Positions 6,855-15,141 of a stretch of DNA of 64,000 bases are shown in pieces; positions within the stretch are counted from its first letter, which is position 1, and the number at the start of each line of letters is the position of its first letter. The stretch is from positions 620,001 through 684,000 of the forward strand of contig NZ_CP071405.1 in assembly GCF_022647325.1 (NCBI RefSeq). Direction: 5' to 3'. The stretch comes from Pantoea deleyi. Lineage in GTDB: Bacteria; Pseudomonadota; Gammaproteobacteria; Enterobacterales; Enterobacteriaceae. The position numbers were made by a program, and so were the translations under genes. The notes below the pieces were generated by a model that worked only from the letters and a program-made list of their open reading frames with translations, made no database searches and was not told where the DNA came from.

Positions 6855-8617
6855 CAGTAAAATTCCAGAATAGAGGGGTTAGCGCCGCCGCTGGCTGCGG
6901 TAAGCGGTTCGTTTAAAAGTGCGTGCATGATGGCCCAGGCGACGTCGGCGTGGCTGGCCTCTTCGCTGCGGCTCGCCTCATAGGTTGAGCGGTTGCCGCT
7001 GGCCGTCATGGTTTTGCGGATAGCCATAAATGACTGCGTGATATCCGTCGCCCCGGCGTCATACTCAAGCCGCCCGCTGCTGATGGTGTCTTTCGCCTTG
7101 AGTACCATTGCGGTTTTCACTTCCGGTGAGTATTTGATCTCGCGCGCGGCCGGGTAAAACTGGCGTACCAGCTGGAAAACACCCTGGCCGATGCCGGTTG
7201 CATCCACGCCGATATATTCCACAGTGTATTTTTTCGTTAAGTCCTCAATTGATTTCGCCTGCGCGGCAAAGTCCATGCCCCGCCACTGGTGACGCTCTAG
7301 CACGCGGAATTTACCGCCCGCAACGAGCGGCGGCGCGATAACCGCACAGCCTGCGCTGTCGCCGGTATGCGACGGGTCATACCCAATCCAGACAGGCCGG
7401 TAAGCAAACGGGCGCGGCAGATAGGGGTTAAAGTCCTCCCACTCTTCCAGGCTGTCGATCATGCAGCTCTGCAGCTCGGCGAACGGGAACACGCTCGCCT
7501 CGTCGTCGACAAACTCACACATCAGCAGGTTCTGATATTCCGCCGGGCTGTATTCAAGCTGCAGCTGGTCAATGTCGAACAGGTTGCAGCCGCCGGTCAG
7601 CGCATCCTCAACCGTGACAATCTGCCGCCACTGTCCGTCACCGCACAGCGCGCCTTTTGCCAGGTGAGAATGCGACAGGTCTATCTCGATGCGATCATCT
7701 TTGCTGCGCCGCCCCCTGTTGAACAGCTCGCCCGACCAGAACGGATAGGCGCTGTGCGACAGGGCTGACGGCGTGGAAAAGTAGGTCGTGCGCCACTTTT
7801 TGTGCAGCGACATGCCGCTGGCGACTTTGCGCAGCTCCTGGAATTTCGGTATCCAGAAATATTCGTCCAAGTACAGATTGCCGGTGTAGCTCTGCGCGGT
7901 ACGCACGTTCGTGCCGAGGAATATCAGGCGCGCGCCGTTCGGCAGCACGATGGGATCGCCTTTCAGGTTAACGTCAGCCTGGCGGGCGAAGTCAATGATG
8001 TAGTTTTTGAAGACGTGCGCCTGCGCCTTGCTGGCCGAAAGAAATATCTGGTTGCGGCCGGTGGTCAGCGCGTCTATCAGCGCCTCGCGGGCAAAGTAGA
8101 AAGTTGCGCCAATCTGGCGGGACTTCAGGATATTGCGGATGCGGTGAGTCAGCCCTGCGCGGTGCCAGTTGAGCTGATACTCAAAGCAGTTATCCATAAA
8201 CACGCCGGTGAGTTTGTCGATCTGCTCGTCGCTGAACTCATTTTTAACAACCGGCTGGCGCTCGCCTTTATTGCGGTTGCGTACGTTCGGATTTAAGTCG
8301 GCCTCGTTGCCGCTGCTGCGGTAGCGCTCAACGCGGGCAAGGCGCTCAATCTGACGGCCGAGCGCGTCTATCTCTTTGTAATCACCATTACCCTTTACCT
8401 CTTTCATGATGAGCTGGATCAGCCGGGCTTCCATGCTGGATTCAACACGACTGATGGGCGCAACGTCGTCCCACGCGTCGCGCAGCTTCCAGCTCTGCAC
8501 GGTTGGCGTTTTCTGTCCGAGCGTCTCCGCAATCTGGCGCACGGAATAACCCTGCCAGTAAAGCAGCGCAGCCTGACGGCGCGGATCGCTGATGATGGTT
8601 GTCGGTGTCGTTTTCAT
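6854..8617 (-). CDS. P: Terminase large (ATPase/nuclease) subunit gpP
   Basis: 587 aa, close to P2 gpP (590). The packaging motor pumps DNA into the procapsid and cuts at cos. An N-terminal helix-turn-helix (LLYWQGYSVRQIAETLGQ, about residues 17-34) is followed by a P-loop-like segment (KSRQIGATFYFARE, about 162-175), a Walker B-like LYLDEYFW and the nuclease region starting GYDPSHTGDSAG (about 410). The start at 8617 (MKTTPTT) was preferred to the longer frame because homologous sequence begins just after it. The gene diverges from O. Confidence 0.96.
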   Translation of the reverse strand: MKTTPTTIISDPRRQAALLYWQGYSVRQIAETLGQKTPTVQSWKLRDAWDDVAPISRVESSMEARLIQLIMKEVKGNGDYKEIDALGRQIERLARVERYRSSGNEADLNPNVRNRNKGERQPVVKNEFSDEQIDKLTGVFMDNCFEYQLNWHRAGLTHRIRNILKSRQIGATFYFAREALIDALTTGRNQIFLSASKAQAHVFKNYIIDFARQADVNLKGDPIVLPNGARLIFLGTNVRTAQSYTGNLYLDEYFWIPKFQELRKVASGMSLHKKWRTTYFSTPSALSHSAYPFWSGELFNRGRRSKDDRIEIDLSHSHLAKGALCGDGQWRQIVTVEDALTGGCNLFDIDQLQLEYSPAEYQNLLMCEFVDDEASVFPFAELQSCMIDSLEEWEDFNPYLPRPFAYRPVWIGYDPSHTGDSAGCAVIAPPLVAGGKFRVLERHQWRGMDFAAQAKSIEDLTKKYTVEYIGVDATGIGQGVFQLVRQFYPAAREIKYSPEVKTAMVLKAKDTISSGRLEYDAGATDITQSFMAIRKTMTASGNRSTYEASRSEEASHADVAWAIMHALLNEPLTAASGGANPSILEFY

Positions 8618-8761
8618 ACCGGCAAGGCTACCGGTGCCGAAAATGGCGCGCCTGCTGTCCCTGTTTGCTGATGCATCAGCGGGCTGGCATTCGTTGAGGG
8701 ATTGTGTGGCGACAGGGAAACTGGCCCCGAACCGACCCAACACCTGACCGGAGCCTGATTA
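8618..8761. promoter_or_regulatory. Divergent late promoter region P / O
   Basis: In P2 this gap holds two back-to-back late promoters activated by Ogr. Here the 144-bp gap separates P and O in the same arrangement. The nearest thing to an Ogr box (TGT-N12-ACA) is TGT at 8705-8707 with ACT 12 bases later, which is one mismatch and not well placed for O. The region call rests on gene arrangement. Confidence 0.45.
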
Positions 8762-9610
8762 ATGGCAGCAATCAAATCAAAGCGTTTTCGTATCGCAGTT
8801 GAAGGCGCAACCACCGACGGCCGTGTCATTTCCCGCGACTGGATTTCGCAGATGGCGAAAAACTACAGCCCGGAAATGTACGGCGCCCGCATCAACATGG
8901 AGCATATCCGGGGCTATGCCGCTGACAGCACTTTCCGCCGCTTTGGTGACGTGACCGCCGTCGAGGCTGAAGAAATCGGCGACGGGCAGCTCAAGGGCAA
9001 GCTGGCGCTGTTCGGCTGGATTGATCCGACGCCTGAGCTGGTCGAACTGACCAAAGCGCGCCAGAAAATCTACACCTCCATTGAAGTTAACCCGGAGTTC
9101 GCCGACACGGGCGAGGCGTATCTGGTCGGCCTGGCCGTCACCGACGACCCGGCAAGCCTCGGCACCGAGATTCTGAGCTTCAGCGCCACGGCAAAAGTTA
9201 ATCCGCTGGCGTCCCGCAAGCTGGATAAAGGCAACCTCTTTACCGCCGCAGAAGAAACCGTGATCGAGTTTGAAGAAGCAGCGGAGCCGTCTCCGTCCCT
9301 GCTGGCGCGAATCTCGGCGATGTTCTCTGCGAAAAAGAAAACCGACGGCGAGCAGTTCGCCGACGTCAGCGCGGCAGTAACGGCCGTCGCCGAGCAGGTG
9401 CAGCTGAACGCGGAGAGTCAGGCGCAGGAGCTGTCGGCGCTGGAGCAGTCCGTCAGCGCACGCCTTGAGGCTATCGAGCAGCAGGCCGGGGAAGACCGCG
9501 CCGCTTTCGCTGCGCTGCAGGGCCAGCTTTCGCAGACCGATGGCAGCTTTAACCGCCGCCCGGCGGCAACCGGCAGCGATCCGAAGTCCGGCGCGCAGAC
9601 CGACTGCTAA
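8762..9610 (+). CDS. O: Capsid scaffold and protease gpO
   Basis: 282 aa (P2 gpO is 284). The N-terminal half is the serine protease that matures the capsid, connector and scaffold proteins; the C-terminal half is the scaffold that sizes the procapsid. Asp19, His48 and Ser106 line up with the Asp-His-Ser triad reported for P2 gpO. The C-terminal part is rich in Ala/Gln/Glu and likely helical (TAVAEQVQLNAESQAQELSA). First gene of the rightward O-N-M-L operon. Confidence 0.95.
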   Translation: MAAIKSKRFRIAVEGATTDGRVISRDWISQMAKNYSPEMYGARINMEHIRGYAADSTFRRFGDVTAVEAEEIGDGQLKGKLALFGWIDPTPELVELTKARQKIYTSIEVNPEFADTGEAYLVGLAVTDDPASLGTEILSFSATAKVNPLASRKLDKGNLFTAAEETVIEFEEAAEPSPSLLARISAMFSAKKKTDGEQFADVSAAVTAVAEQVQLNAESQAQELSALEQSVSARLEAIEQQAGEDRAAFAALQGQLSQTDGSFNRRPAATGSDPKSGAQTDC

Positions 9611-9662
9611 TCAGGCGTGGCCTGAACGTTAAAACCCAACACAGAGATAAACAGGAACGCCA

Positions 9663-10775
9663 ATGCGCAAGAATACCCGCTTTAAGTTTAACCAGTTTAT
9701 GACCCGCCTCGCCGAGCTGAACGGCGTCGAAACCGACGACATGAACAAGAAATTTACCGTTGAGCCGTCGGTCACGCAGACGCTGATGAACCGCGTGCAG
9801 GAGTCTTCCGATTTCCTGACCCGCATCAACATCGTGCCGGTGTCCGAAATGAAGGGCGAGAAAATCGGGATCGGCGTATCCGGCTCGATTGCCAGCGTGA
9901 CCGACACGGCAGGCGGCGACGAGCGCGAAACCGCTGATTTCGCCGCGCTGGATAAGCAGGGTTATGAGTGTGTGCAGGTCAACTACGATTTCCACATCCG
10001 CTATAACACCCTCGACCTGTGGGCGCGCTATGAAGATTTTCAGGCCCGTCTGCGTGACGCCATCGTGAAGCGCCAGGCACTTGACCGCATCATGATCGGC
10101 TTCAACGGCGTGACCCGTGCCAAAACCTCGAACCGCGCCAAATTCCCGATGCTGCAGGACGTGGCCGTAGGCTGGCTGCAGAAGTACCGCAACGATGCCC
10201 CGGCGCGCGTGATGAGCAAAATCACCGAGGAAGACGGCACCGTCGTCTCTGAAAAAATCCGCGTCGGCAAAAACGGCGACTATGCCAGCCTCGATGCGCT
10301 GGTGATGGATGCCACTAACACCCTGATCGAGCCGTGGTATCAGGAAGACCCGGAGCTGGTTGTTATCGTGGGCCGTCAGCTGCTGGCTGATAAATACTTC
10401 CCGATCGTCAACCAGTCGCAGGCCAACACCGAGCAGCTGGCCGCTGACGTCATTATCAGTCAGAAACGCATCGGCGGTCTGCCAGCGGTGCGCGTGCCGT
10501 ACTTCCCGGCCGACGCCATGTTTATCACCCGCACCGATAACCTGTCGATTTACTTCCAGGAAGGCACGCATCGCCGCCTGATTGACGAGGTGCCGAAGCG
10601 CGACCGCATCGAAAACTATGAGTCAATCAACGAGGACTACGTGATCGAGGATTACGCGGCCGGTTGCCTGGTTGAAAACATCGAAGTCGGCGAGTACGCG
10701 GCACCTGCTGCCACCACACAGGAAGCAGCGGCAGAAAGCGGCAGCGCTGACGGCACCGAAAAAACGGAGGCGTAA
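9663..10775 (+). CDS. N: Major capsid protein precursor gpN
   Basis: 370 aa; P2 gpN is 357 and adopts the HK97 fold after cleavage of its N-terminus by gpO. The beginning (MRKNTRFKFNQFMTRLAELN) and internal blocks (NRVQESSDFLTRINIVPV, RYEDFQARLRDAIVKRQALD, RVPYFPADAMFITRTDNLSIYF) are typical of the P2 family. The Ala/Glu-rich C-terminal tail after VGEYAAP accounts for the extra length. Located after the scaffold and before the small terminase, as in P2. Confidence 0.96.
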   Translation: MRKNTRFKFNQFMTRLAELNGVETDDMNKKFTVEPSVTQTLMNRVQESSDFLTRINIVPVSEMKGEKIGIGVSGSIASVTDTAGGDERETADFAALDKQGYECVQVNYDFHIRYNTLDLWARYEDFQARLRDAIVKRQALDRIMIGFNGVTRAKTSNRAKFPMLQDVAVGWLQKYRNDAPARVMSKITEEDGTVVSEKIRVGKNGDYASLDALVMDATNTLIEPWYQEDPELVVIVGRQLLADKYFPIVNQSQANTEQLAADVIISQKRIGGLPAVRVPYFPADAMFITRTDNLSIYFQEGTHRRLIDEVPKRDRIENYESINEDYVIEDYAAGCLVENIEVGEYAAPAATTQEAAAESGSADGTEKTEA

Positions 10776-10778
10776 CGC

Positions 10779-11447
10779 ATGTTAAGTCCTGCCCGACGTC
10801 ACCGCATGCGCCAGCAGGCTATCGAAGCCTCGCAGAACGCCGACAACCCGCTGCGCCACGCCAGCGGCTATGAGCAGATGCTCATCAAGCTGAACGACGA
10901 CAAGCGCCGCCTGAAGAAAGTGCACTCTAACGAGCGCAAGGCGGAAATGAAGCGTCAGCTGCTGCCTGAGTACCTGCCGTGGGTGTCCGGCGTGCTGGAG
11001 AAAGGCAAAGGCGCACAGGATGCCGTACTGATGACCGTCATGATCTGGCGGCTCGATGCGGGCGACGTGCCCGGCGCGCTGGAGATTGCCCGGTACGCGC
11101 TGAAGCATGGCCTTGTATCGCCTGACGGCTTTAAGCGCGCCAGCCTGCCTTATCTGCTGGCCGAGGAAGTCGCCAGCGCGGCAACGCGCGCCTGGACGGC
11201 AAAAGCGCCGGTCGATGTTGACCCGCTGCTGGCAACCATTGCGATGACGGAATCTGAAGACATGCCCGACCAGGTGCGCGCCAAGCTGCACAAGATAACC
11301 GGGTATGTGCTTCGCGATGCGGGCAGGGCTTCGGAGGCGATGACCCACCTTGCAAGAGCGCATCAGCTGCACGACGGCTGCGGCGTCAAAAAAGACATTG
11401 AGCGGCTGGGAACGGCGATGAAAAAAGAAGCTATCGCCCGCCGCTGA
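10779..11447 (+). CDS. M: Terminase small subunit gpM
   Basis: 222 aa. In P2, gpM recognises cos and with gpP forms the terminase. The beginning MLSPARRHRMRQQAIEA and the central block RLDAGDVPGALEIARYALKHGL are family hallmarks. It starts 3 bp after N and probably depends on read-through translation. It would recognise the cos region near 3184. Confidence 0.94.
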   Translation: MLSPARRHRMRQQAIEASQNADNPLRHASGYEQMLIKLNDDKRRLKKVHSNERKAEMKRQLLPEYLPWVSGVLEKGKGAQDAVLMTVMIWRLDAGDVPGALEIARYALKHGLVSPDGFKRASLPYLLAEEVASAATRAWTAKAPVDVDPLLATIAMTESEDMPDQVRAKLHKITGYVLRDAGRASEAMTHLARAHQLHDGCGVKKDIERLGTAMKKEAIARR

Positions 11448-11539
11448 CCGAACGCGACCCCGCGCACGGGCGGCAGGACGGCAACGCACTTTCAGTGTCT
11501 GCGCCGTCCTCCACCGCCCACCTATTTCAAAGGCCGATT

Positions 11540-12010
11540 ATGAATAACACGGTTGTTATCCCCGCCCCGCGACCGGCAGACGCTGCCGAGCCGCCGGTAA
11601 AGAATACGTTTTTCTGGCCTGACGTTGACCTGCAGCAGCTGCGCGATTCGCTGCGCTATGAGGGAACGGTCACGGCGCAGCGCCTGCGCCTGGCCGTGAA
11701 AACGGCGATTTCAGAAGTAAACGCCGAGCTGTACGACTGGCGCGCCGCGCAGATGGCGGCGGGCTTTAAGACGCTGGCCGACGTGTCTGCGGAATCGCTG
11801 GACGGCGAGAGCGAAAAGGTTACGGCCTACCTCGCCGCCGTCGGCGCGCTGACCGCCGCCACCATCGCTGAACGCTATCGCGGCTATGACGCCAGCGGCA
11901 CAAAAAAGGCGGGCGAAATCGAGGCCAGCGCTGACGAGTACTGGCGCGACGCGCGGTTTAGTATCAGCCGCATCGCCGGTAAGCCCGGCTGCATTGTGGA
12001 TCTGCTCTGA
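11540..12010 (+). CDS. L: Head completion protein gpL
   Basis: 156 aa from ATG 11540, which has an AAAGG site 7 bases upstream; a longer frame from 11495 lacks one and is less likely. P2 gpL closes the filled head and joins the neck. The visible blocks FFWPDVDLQQLRDSLRYEGTVT, AQMAAGFKTLADV and YWRDARFSISRI agree with the family. The stop overlaps the X start (TGATG). Confidence 0.92.
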   Translation: MNNTVVIPAPRPADAAEPPVKNTFFWPDVDLQQLRDSLRYEGTVTAQRLRLAVKTAISEVNAELYDWRAAQMAAGFKTLADVSAESLDGESEKVTAYLAAVGALTAATIAERYRGYDASGTKKAGEIEASADEYWRDARFSISRIAGKPGCIVDLL

Positions 12011-12213
12011 TGAACGTTTACGCGCAGCAGGGCGATACCGTTGACGAAATCTGCCATCGCTATTACGGGCGAACCGGGCACGCCGTTGAGCTGGTTTACG
12101 CGGCCAATCCGGGCCTCGCCGAAAGCGGGCCGGTACTGCCGCACGGCTGCGAGGTGACGCTGCCTGATCTGCCGGAATCTTCAGCGGGCGAAACCGTCAA
12201 CCTGTGGGACTAA
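12010..12213 (+). CDS. X: Tail protein gpX (LysM-like)
   Basis: 67 aa, the same length as P2 gpX. A LysM-like repeat (YAQQGDTVDEICHRYYGR...VELVYAANPGLAE) covers most of the protein and it ends in ETVNLWD, the family's characteristic end. It overlaps L by one base and leads into the lysis cassette. Confidence 0.95.
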   Translation: MNVYAQQGDTVDEICHRYYGRTGHAVELVYAANPGLAESGPVLPHGCEVTLPDLPESSAGETVNLWD

Positions 12214-12215
12214 AA

Positions 12216-12434
12216 ATGGAAAAAATCAGCTCTGTGATCAATTACCTGATTGGCCTCATCCTGATGTGGTTCGGCCGTCATACGCCGCAGGATATCGCCT
12301 TTATGGTCGGTTCGGGCGTGGCCGTTATCACGCTCATTACTAACGTGGCGACGTTCTTTATCAACTGGCACTACCGCCGCAAAACCTATGAGCTGCAGCG
12401 CCTGCGGGGGGTGAACCTTGAGCCAGACCGTTAA
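12216..12434 (+). CDS. Y: Holin
   Basis: 72 aa with two hydrophobic stretches, VINYLIGLILMWFG and FMVGSGVAVITLITNVATFF, then a basic C-terminus (WHYRRKTYELQRLR), a small-holin layout. It lies where P2 keeps holin gene Y, just before the endolysin. Holins form membrane lesions that time lysis and, with SAR endolysins, depolarise the membrane. The gene overlaps the endolysin start by 17 bp. It is shorter than P2 Y and may be an unrelated holin type. Confidence 0.85.
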   Translation: MEKISSVINYLIGLILMWFGRHTPQDIAFMVGSGVAVITLITNVATFFINWHYRRKTYELQRLRGVNLEPDR

Positions 12435-12927
12435 ACGCTGCGCCGTGGTGGCCGTGCTGGCGATTGCTGCGCTGCTGCCACAGTTTAAAACCCTGAAAAC
12501 GTCCGAGGCCGGGCTTGCGCTTATCGCCAACGCTGAGGGGTGCCGCACCTCGCCCTATCAGTGCAGCGCCGGAGTCTGGACTAACGGCATTGGTCACACC
12601 GAAGGCGTGACGCCACAAAGCCAGGTCAGCGAGCGGCAGGCGGCGGTTAATCTGGTGTATGACGTGATGCGCGTGGAGCGCGGGATCGATGCCTGTATGT
12701 CGGCTGAGATGCCACAGCCGATTTATGACACGGCCGTTTCATTCGCCTTTAACGTCGGCGTACGCGCGGCCTGCAGCTCGACCTTCGCCCGTTACATCAG
12801 GCTGCAGCACTGGCCTGATGCCTGTAACGAGCTGCGGCGCTGGGTGTTCGTTAAGGGCGTGAGAAATCGCGGGCTGGAGAACCGCCGCGCGAATGAGACA
12901 GCCTACTGCCTGCGGGGTGTGTCATGA
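12418..12927 (+). CDS. K: Endolysin, T4-type lysozyme (GH24) with SAR signal-anchor
   Basis: 169 aa. Glu40, Cys49 and Thr55 occupy the Glu-(8)-Asp/Cys-(5)-Thr catalytic pattern of phage lysozymes (EGCRTSPYQCSAGVWTNGIGHT region). The N-terminus (about residues 8-20, CAVVAVLAIAALL) is a weak hydrophobic segment typical of SAR endolysins, which reach the periplasm by Sec and wait tethered until depolarisation. The only workable start is TTG at 12418, with a GGGGG site 7 bases upstream inside the holin gene. It overlaps lysB by 4 bp. Confidence 0.92.
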   Translation: MSQTVKRCAVVAVLAIAALLPQFKTLKTSEAGLALIANAEGCRTSPYQCSAGVWTNGIGHTEGVTPQSQVSERQAAVNLVYDVMRVERGIDACMSAEMPQPIYDTAVSFAFNVGVRAACSSTFARYIRLQHWPDACNELRRWVFVKGVRNRGLENRRANETAYCLRGVS

Positions 12928-13346
12928 CGCGCCTGATTGCCGCTTTGCTGGCCGTGGCGCTGCTGGCGCTGGGCGTGACCGGCTGGCAGTGGAAACTCGC
13001 GAAAGATGACCTGACCAGCGCGCAGCGCATTATCGGCACGCTGTCGGCCGGTATCGAAAGCCGCGACAAAGCGATAGCCAGGCTGGATGCGGATGCAAGG
13101 GCAAGCCAGAAGCGCGAGGCCGAGCTGCGGCTGATGCAGGGGCGCGCCAGCACGGCCGCGCTTAACCGTGAAATGACCATACAGAGAGAAACCGATGCGA
13201 ATCCGATACTGCGTGACTGGTCTGCTGCTGCTCTGCCTGACGATGTTATCCGGTTGCACACCCGCCCGGCCTTCAGCAGCGCCAGAGATTATCTGGACTG
13301 GGTGTCCGCGCGTGACAAGCTGTCCGGTGCCGGGAAACAGCCTTAA
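12924..13346 (+). CDS. lysB: Inner-membrane spanin (LysB/Rz-like)
   Basis: 140 aa. One N-terminal membrane anchor (LIAALLAVALLALGVTGW) is followed by a helical Arg/Ala/Asp-rich periplasmic domain, as in Rz-type i-spanins. It joins the lipoprotein encoded inside it to span the periplasm and fuse the membranes at the end of lysis. Start is coupled to the endolysin (ATGA). P2 lysA is not present in this cassette. Confidence 0.9.
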   Translation: MTRLIAALLAVALLALGVTGWQWKLAKDDLTSAQRIIGTLSAGIESRDKAIARLDADARASQKREAELRLMQGRASTAALNREMTIQRETDANPILRDWSAAALPDDVIRLHTRPAFSSARDYLDWVSARDKLSGAGKQP

Positions 13347-13515
13347 AACGGCGGGCGATCTGGCGGCGGATAATCGACAGCTTGAGGCCGCGCTCGCCGC
13401 CTGCGGGCTGCAGGTCGAAATCATCAAAGACTGCCAGGAACAACACGATGCTGAAACCACAACAGCTGCGCCAGGCACTGACCGACAGCGTGCCGGAGCT
13501 GCAGCGAAACCCTGA
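13195..13515 (+). CDS. lysC: Outer-membrane spanin lipoprotein (LysC/Rz1-like), nested in lysB
   Basis: A +1-frame gene starting inside lysB and running past its end (106 aa). The signal MRIRYCVTGLLLLCLTML ends at lipobox LSGC, followed by a Pro-rich mature start (TPARPSAAP), the standard o-spanin layout. AGAGAG lies about 6 bases before ATG 13195. The 3' part also overlaps the start of R. Confidence 0.88.
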   Translation: MRIRYCVTGLLLLCLTMLSGCTPARPSAAPEIIWTGCPRVTSCPVPGNSLKTAGDLAADNRQLEAALAACGLQVEIIKDCQEQHDAETTTAAPGTDRQRAGAAAKP

Positions 13516-13915
13516 CGCGCTGAACGTGTTTATCGACAGCGGGCGCATCGTCTCGACGCTTGCCAGCTCGCTGTCGTTTGAATACCAGTACCGGCTTAAC
13601 ATGGTTATCACCGATTACGCCGGGAATATCGATCTGCTGATCGTGCCGCTGCTGGCATGGCTGCGAACGAATGAACCCGACATTATGGCAACCGAAGAAA
13701 AGCGCCGCACGGGCTTTACCTTCCAGGCGGATGTGATCAGCGACACGGCCAGCGATATCAGTATCGAGCTGCAGCTGAGCGAGCGCGTGATTGTGAAACA
13801 GGCCGACGACGGGCTGCATGTGACCCACGTCGGCGAGAACCCGCTGCCGGAGAATGACGCCCGGCCGGTGCAGCTTTATGTTCACGGTGAGCTGGTCAGC
13901 GAGTGGCAGACATGA
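13448..13915 (+). CDS. R: Tail completion protein gpR
   Basis: 155 aa, the same as P2 gpR. It begins MLKPQQLRQALTDSVPELQRNPD and contains the family blocks SSLSFEYQYRLNMVITDYAG and PLLAWLRTNEPDIM. Needed to complete the tail end that joins the head. The start at 13448 lies inside lysC; the end overlaps S by 4 bp (ATGA). Confidence 0.94.
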   Translation: MLKPQQLRQALTDSVPELQRNPDALNVFIDSGRIVSTLASSLSFEYQYRLNMVITDYAGNIDLLIVPLLAWLRTNEPDIMATEEKRRTGFTFQADVISDTASDISIELQLSERVIVKQADDGLHVTHVGENPLPENDARPVQLYVHGELVSEWQT

Positions 13916-14361
13916 GCGGGCTGCAGCTGGTAAATGACCGGCTGGAGGCGCTTATCAGCAGTCTGTCAGCCCCCGCACGAAAAGAGATGGCGCGAACCAT
14001 TGGCCGCAGGCTGCGCACGAGTCAGCAGCAGAATATTAAGCGCCAGCAGGCCCCAGACGGTACGCCGTTTAAGCCCCGCAAAACGCAGCCGGTGCGCAGC
14101 AAAAAGGGCCGGATACAGCGCGAGATGTTCGCAAAGCTGCGCACGGCTAAATACATGAAGATGCAGGCCAGCCCCAATGAAGCCGTGATCGAGTTTGCGG
14201 GTAACGTGCAGCGCATGGCCCGCGTGCATCATTACGGGCTGCGTGACCGGCCGTCACGGAAAGGTAAAGAAGTTCAGTATGAGGCGCGCCCATTATTGGG
14301 GATTAGTGAGCGCGATATGGAGTTGCTGCAAAATGAAATACTCAAACGGCTAGGCGGTTAA
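13912..14361 (+). CDS. S: Tail completion protein gpS
   Basis: 149 aa (P2 S is about 150), of the Mu gpG/P2 S virion morphogenesis family. Basic protein with RRLRTSQQQNIKRQQAPDGTPF and VHHYGLRDRPSRKGKEVQYEARPLLGIS. Coupled to R by ATGA. It is the last gene before an AT-rich cargo insertion on the opposite strand. Confidence 0.94.
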   Translation: MSGLQLVNDRLEALISSLSAPARKEMARTIGRRLRTSQQQNIKRQQAPDGTPFKPRKTQPVRSKKGRIQREMFAKLRTAKYMKMQASPNEAVIEFAGNVQRMARVHHYGLRDRPSRKGKEVQYEARPLLGISERDMELLQNEILKRLGG

Positions 14362-14383
14362 GATATGCGCGCACTCAGGAGTA

Positions 14384-15034
14384 TCAGTGTTTAAGTTTAG
14401 TTCTAATGTAACTTGTCATATTGCTTAGCTCTGATTCAAATTGTTTTTTAAACACATCTTCATCGCCAGCATCAAATATATCATCATGTATTTGATGCTG
14501 TTTATCTTGTAAGTGTTCCTTATCAAATTTTTCATAATGCGGGCTTCTTAATATCAAGTAATTTTTTAGGCTGATTAATAATTTCTTTTCTTGCCTTTGT
14601 AGCACTTTCCACATGTCACTTAATTGATTATCCCACAATGCCTCGGCTTCAATTAAGTTTGCATAAATATCAGTTTTGACCTCAACTACTCGGTTCCAGC
14701 GGTTTTCATAAGCTTTATAAAGTCCATGATATCGAACGCCATCATCATTCAATTTCTTACTTTCCTCTTCTGAAGGCTGTGGCATTTCTTGTGATGACAT
14801 AAAAGGGTTGCGAACGTCATTCACCGCATCTCGATACTTGAAAAGGTTAATAAGTAGATTTTTAGACAGGTTGTAATTAGCCTGACCGTTAATCTGTTTT
14901 TTCCATGTGCCTAATCCTTTGAAAGCAATTATTGCACCAGTCAAAGCTGCTCCTGTGACGATAGTGTCTTTTAATGCCCCCATGATTTCAGGAAGAGTAA
15001 GTTTTATAAATTCATATAAATCAGATGCTGTCAT
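14384..15034 (-). CDS. AT-rich cargo gene between S and V: unknown membrane-anchored protein (216 aa)
   Basis: No family is recognised. One hydrophobic segment lies near the N-terminus (about residues 24-40, IVTGAALTGAIIAFKGL), followed by a long charged, helical, probably cytoplasmic part with many Lys/Glu/Asp. The ribosome binding site AAGAGGAAAG precedes the ATG at 15034. The gene points against the tail operon and is far more AT-rich than its neighbours. P2 carries an unrelated non-essential gene (orf30) in this S-V gap, so this is a known cargo slot. A role in lysogen phenotype or phage exclusion is inference. Confidence 0.8.
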   Translation of the reverse strand: MTASDLYEFIKLTLPEIMGALKDTIVTGAALTGAIIAFKGLGTWKKQINGQANYNLSKNLLINLFKYRDAVNDVRNPFMSSQEMPQPSEEESKKLNDDGVRYHGLYKAYENRWNRVVEVKTDIYANLIEAEALWDNQLSDMWKVLQRQEKKLLISLKNYLILRSPHYEKFDKEHLQDKQHQIHDDIFDAGDEDVFKKQFESELSNMTSYIRTKLKH

Positions 15035-15141
15035 TCTTTCCTCTTAACAGATTTTTTATGCTCCGAGAAATCACCTTGATTTCTTACCAGTTAACCAGCG
15101 GACACAAGAGAATAGCTCCTGCTAGTAACAATCTCCAACAT

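Noticed and set aside
8705..8722. Ogr box TGT-N12-ACA between P and O
   Set aside because: Only TGT-N12-ACT is present, and its distance does not fit a start site before O. I also checked the gaps before V and FI and found no exact box.
9549..10571. 340-aa minus-strand frame opposite capsid gene N
   Set aside because: Mirror frame of a GC-rich gene; no start signal or family features.
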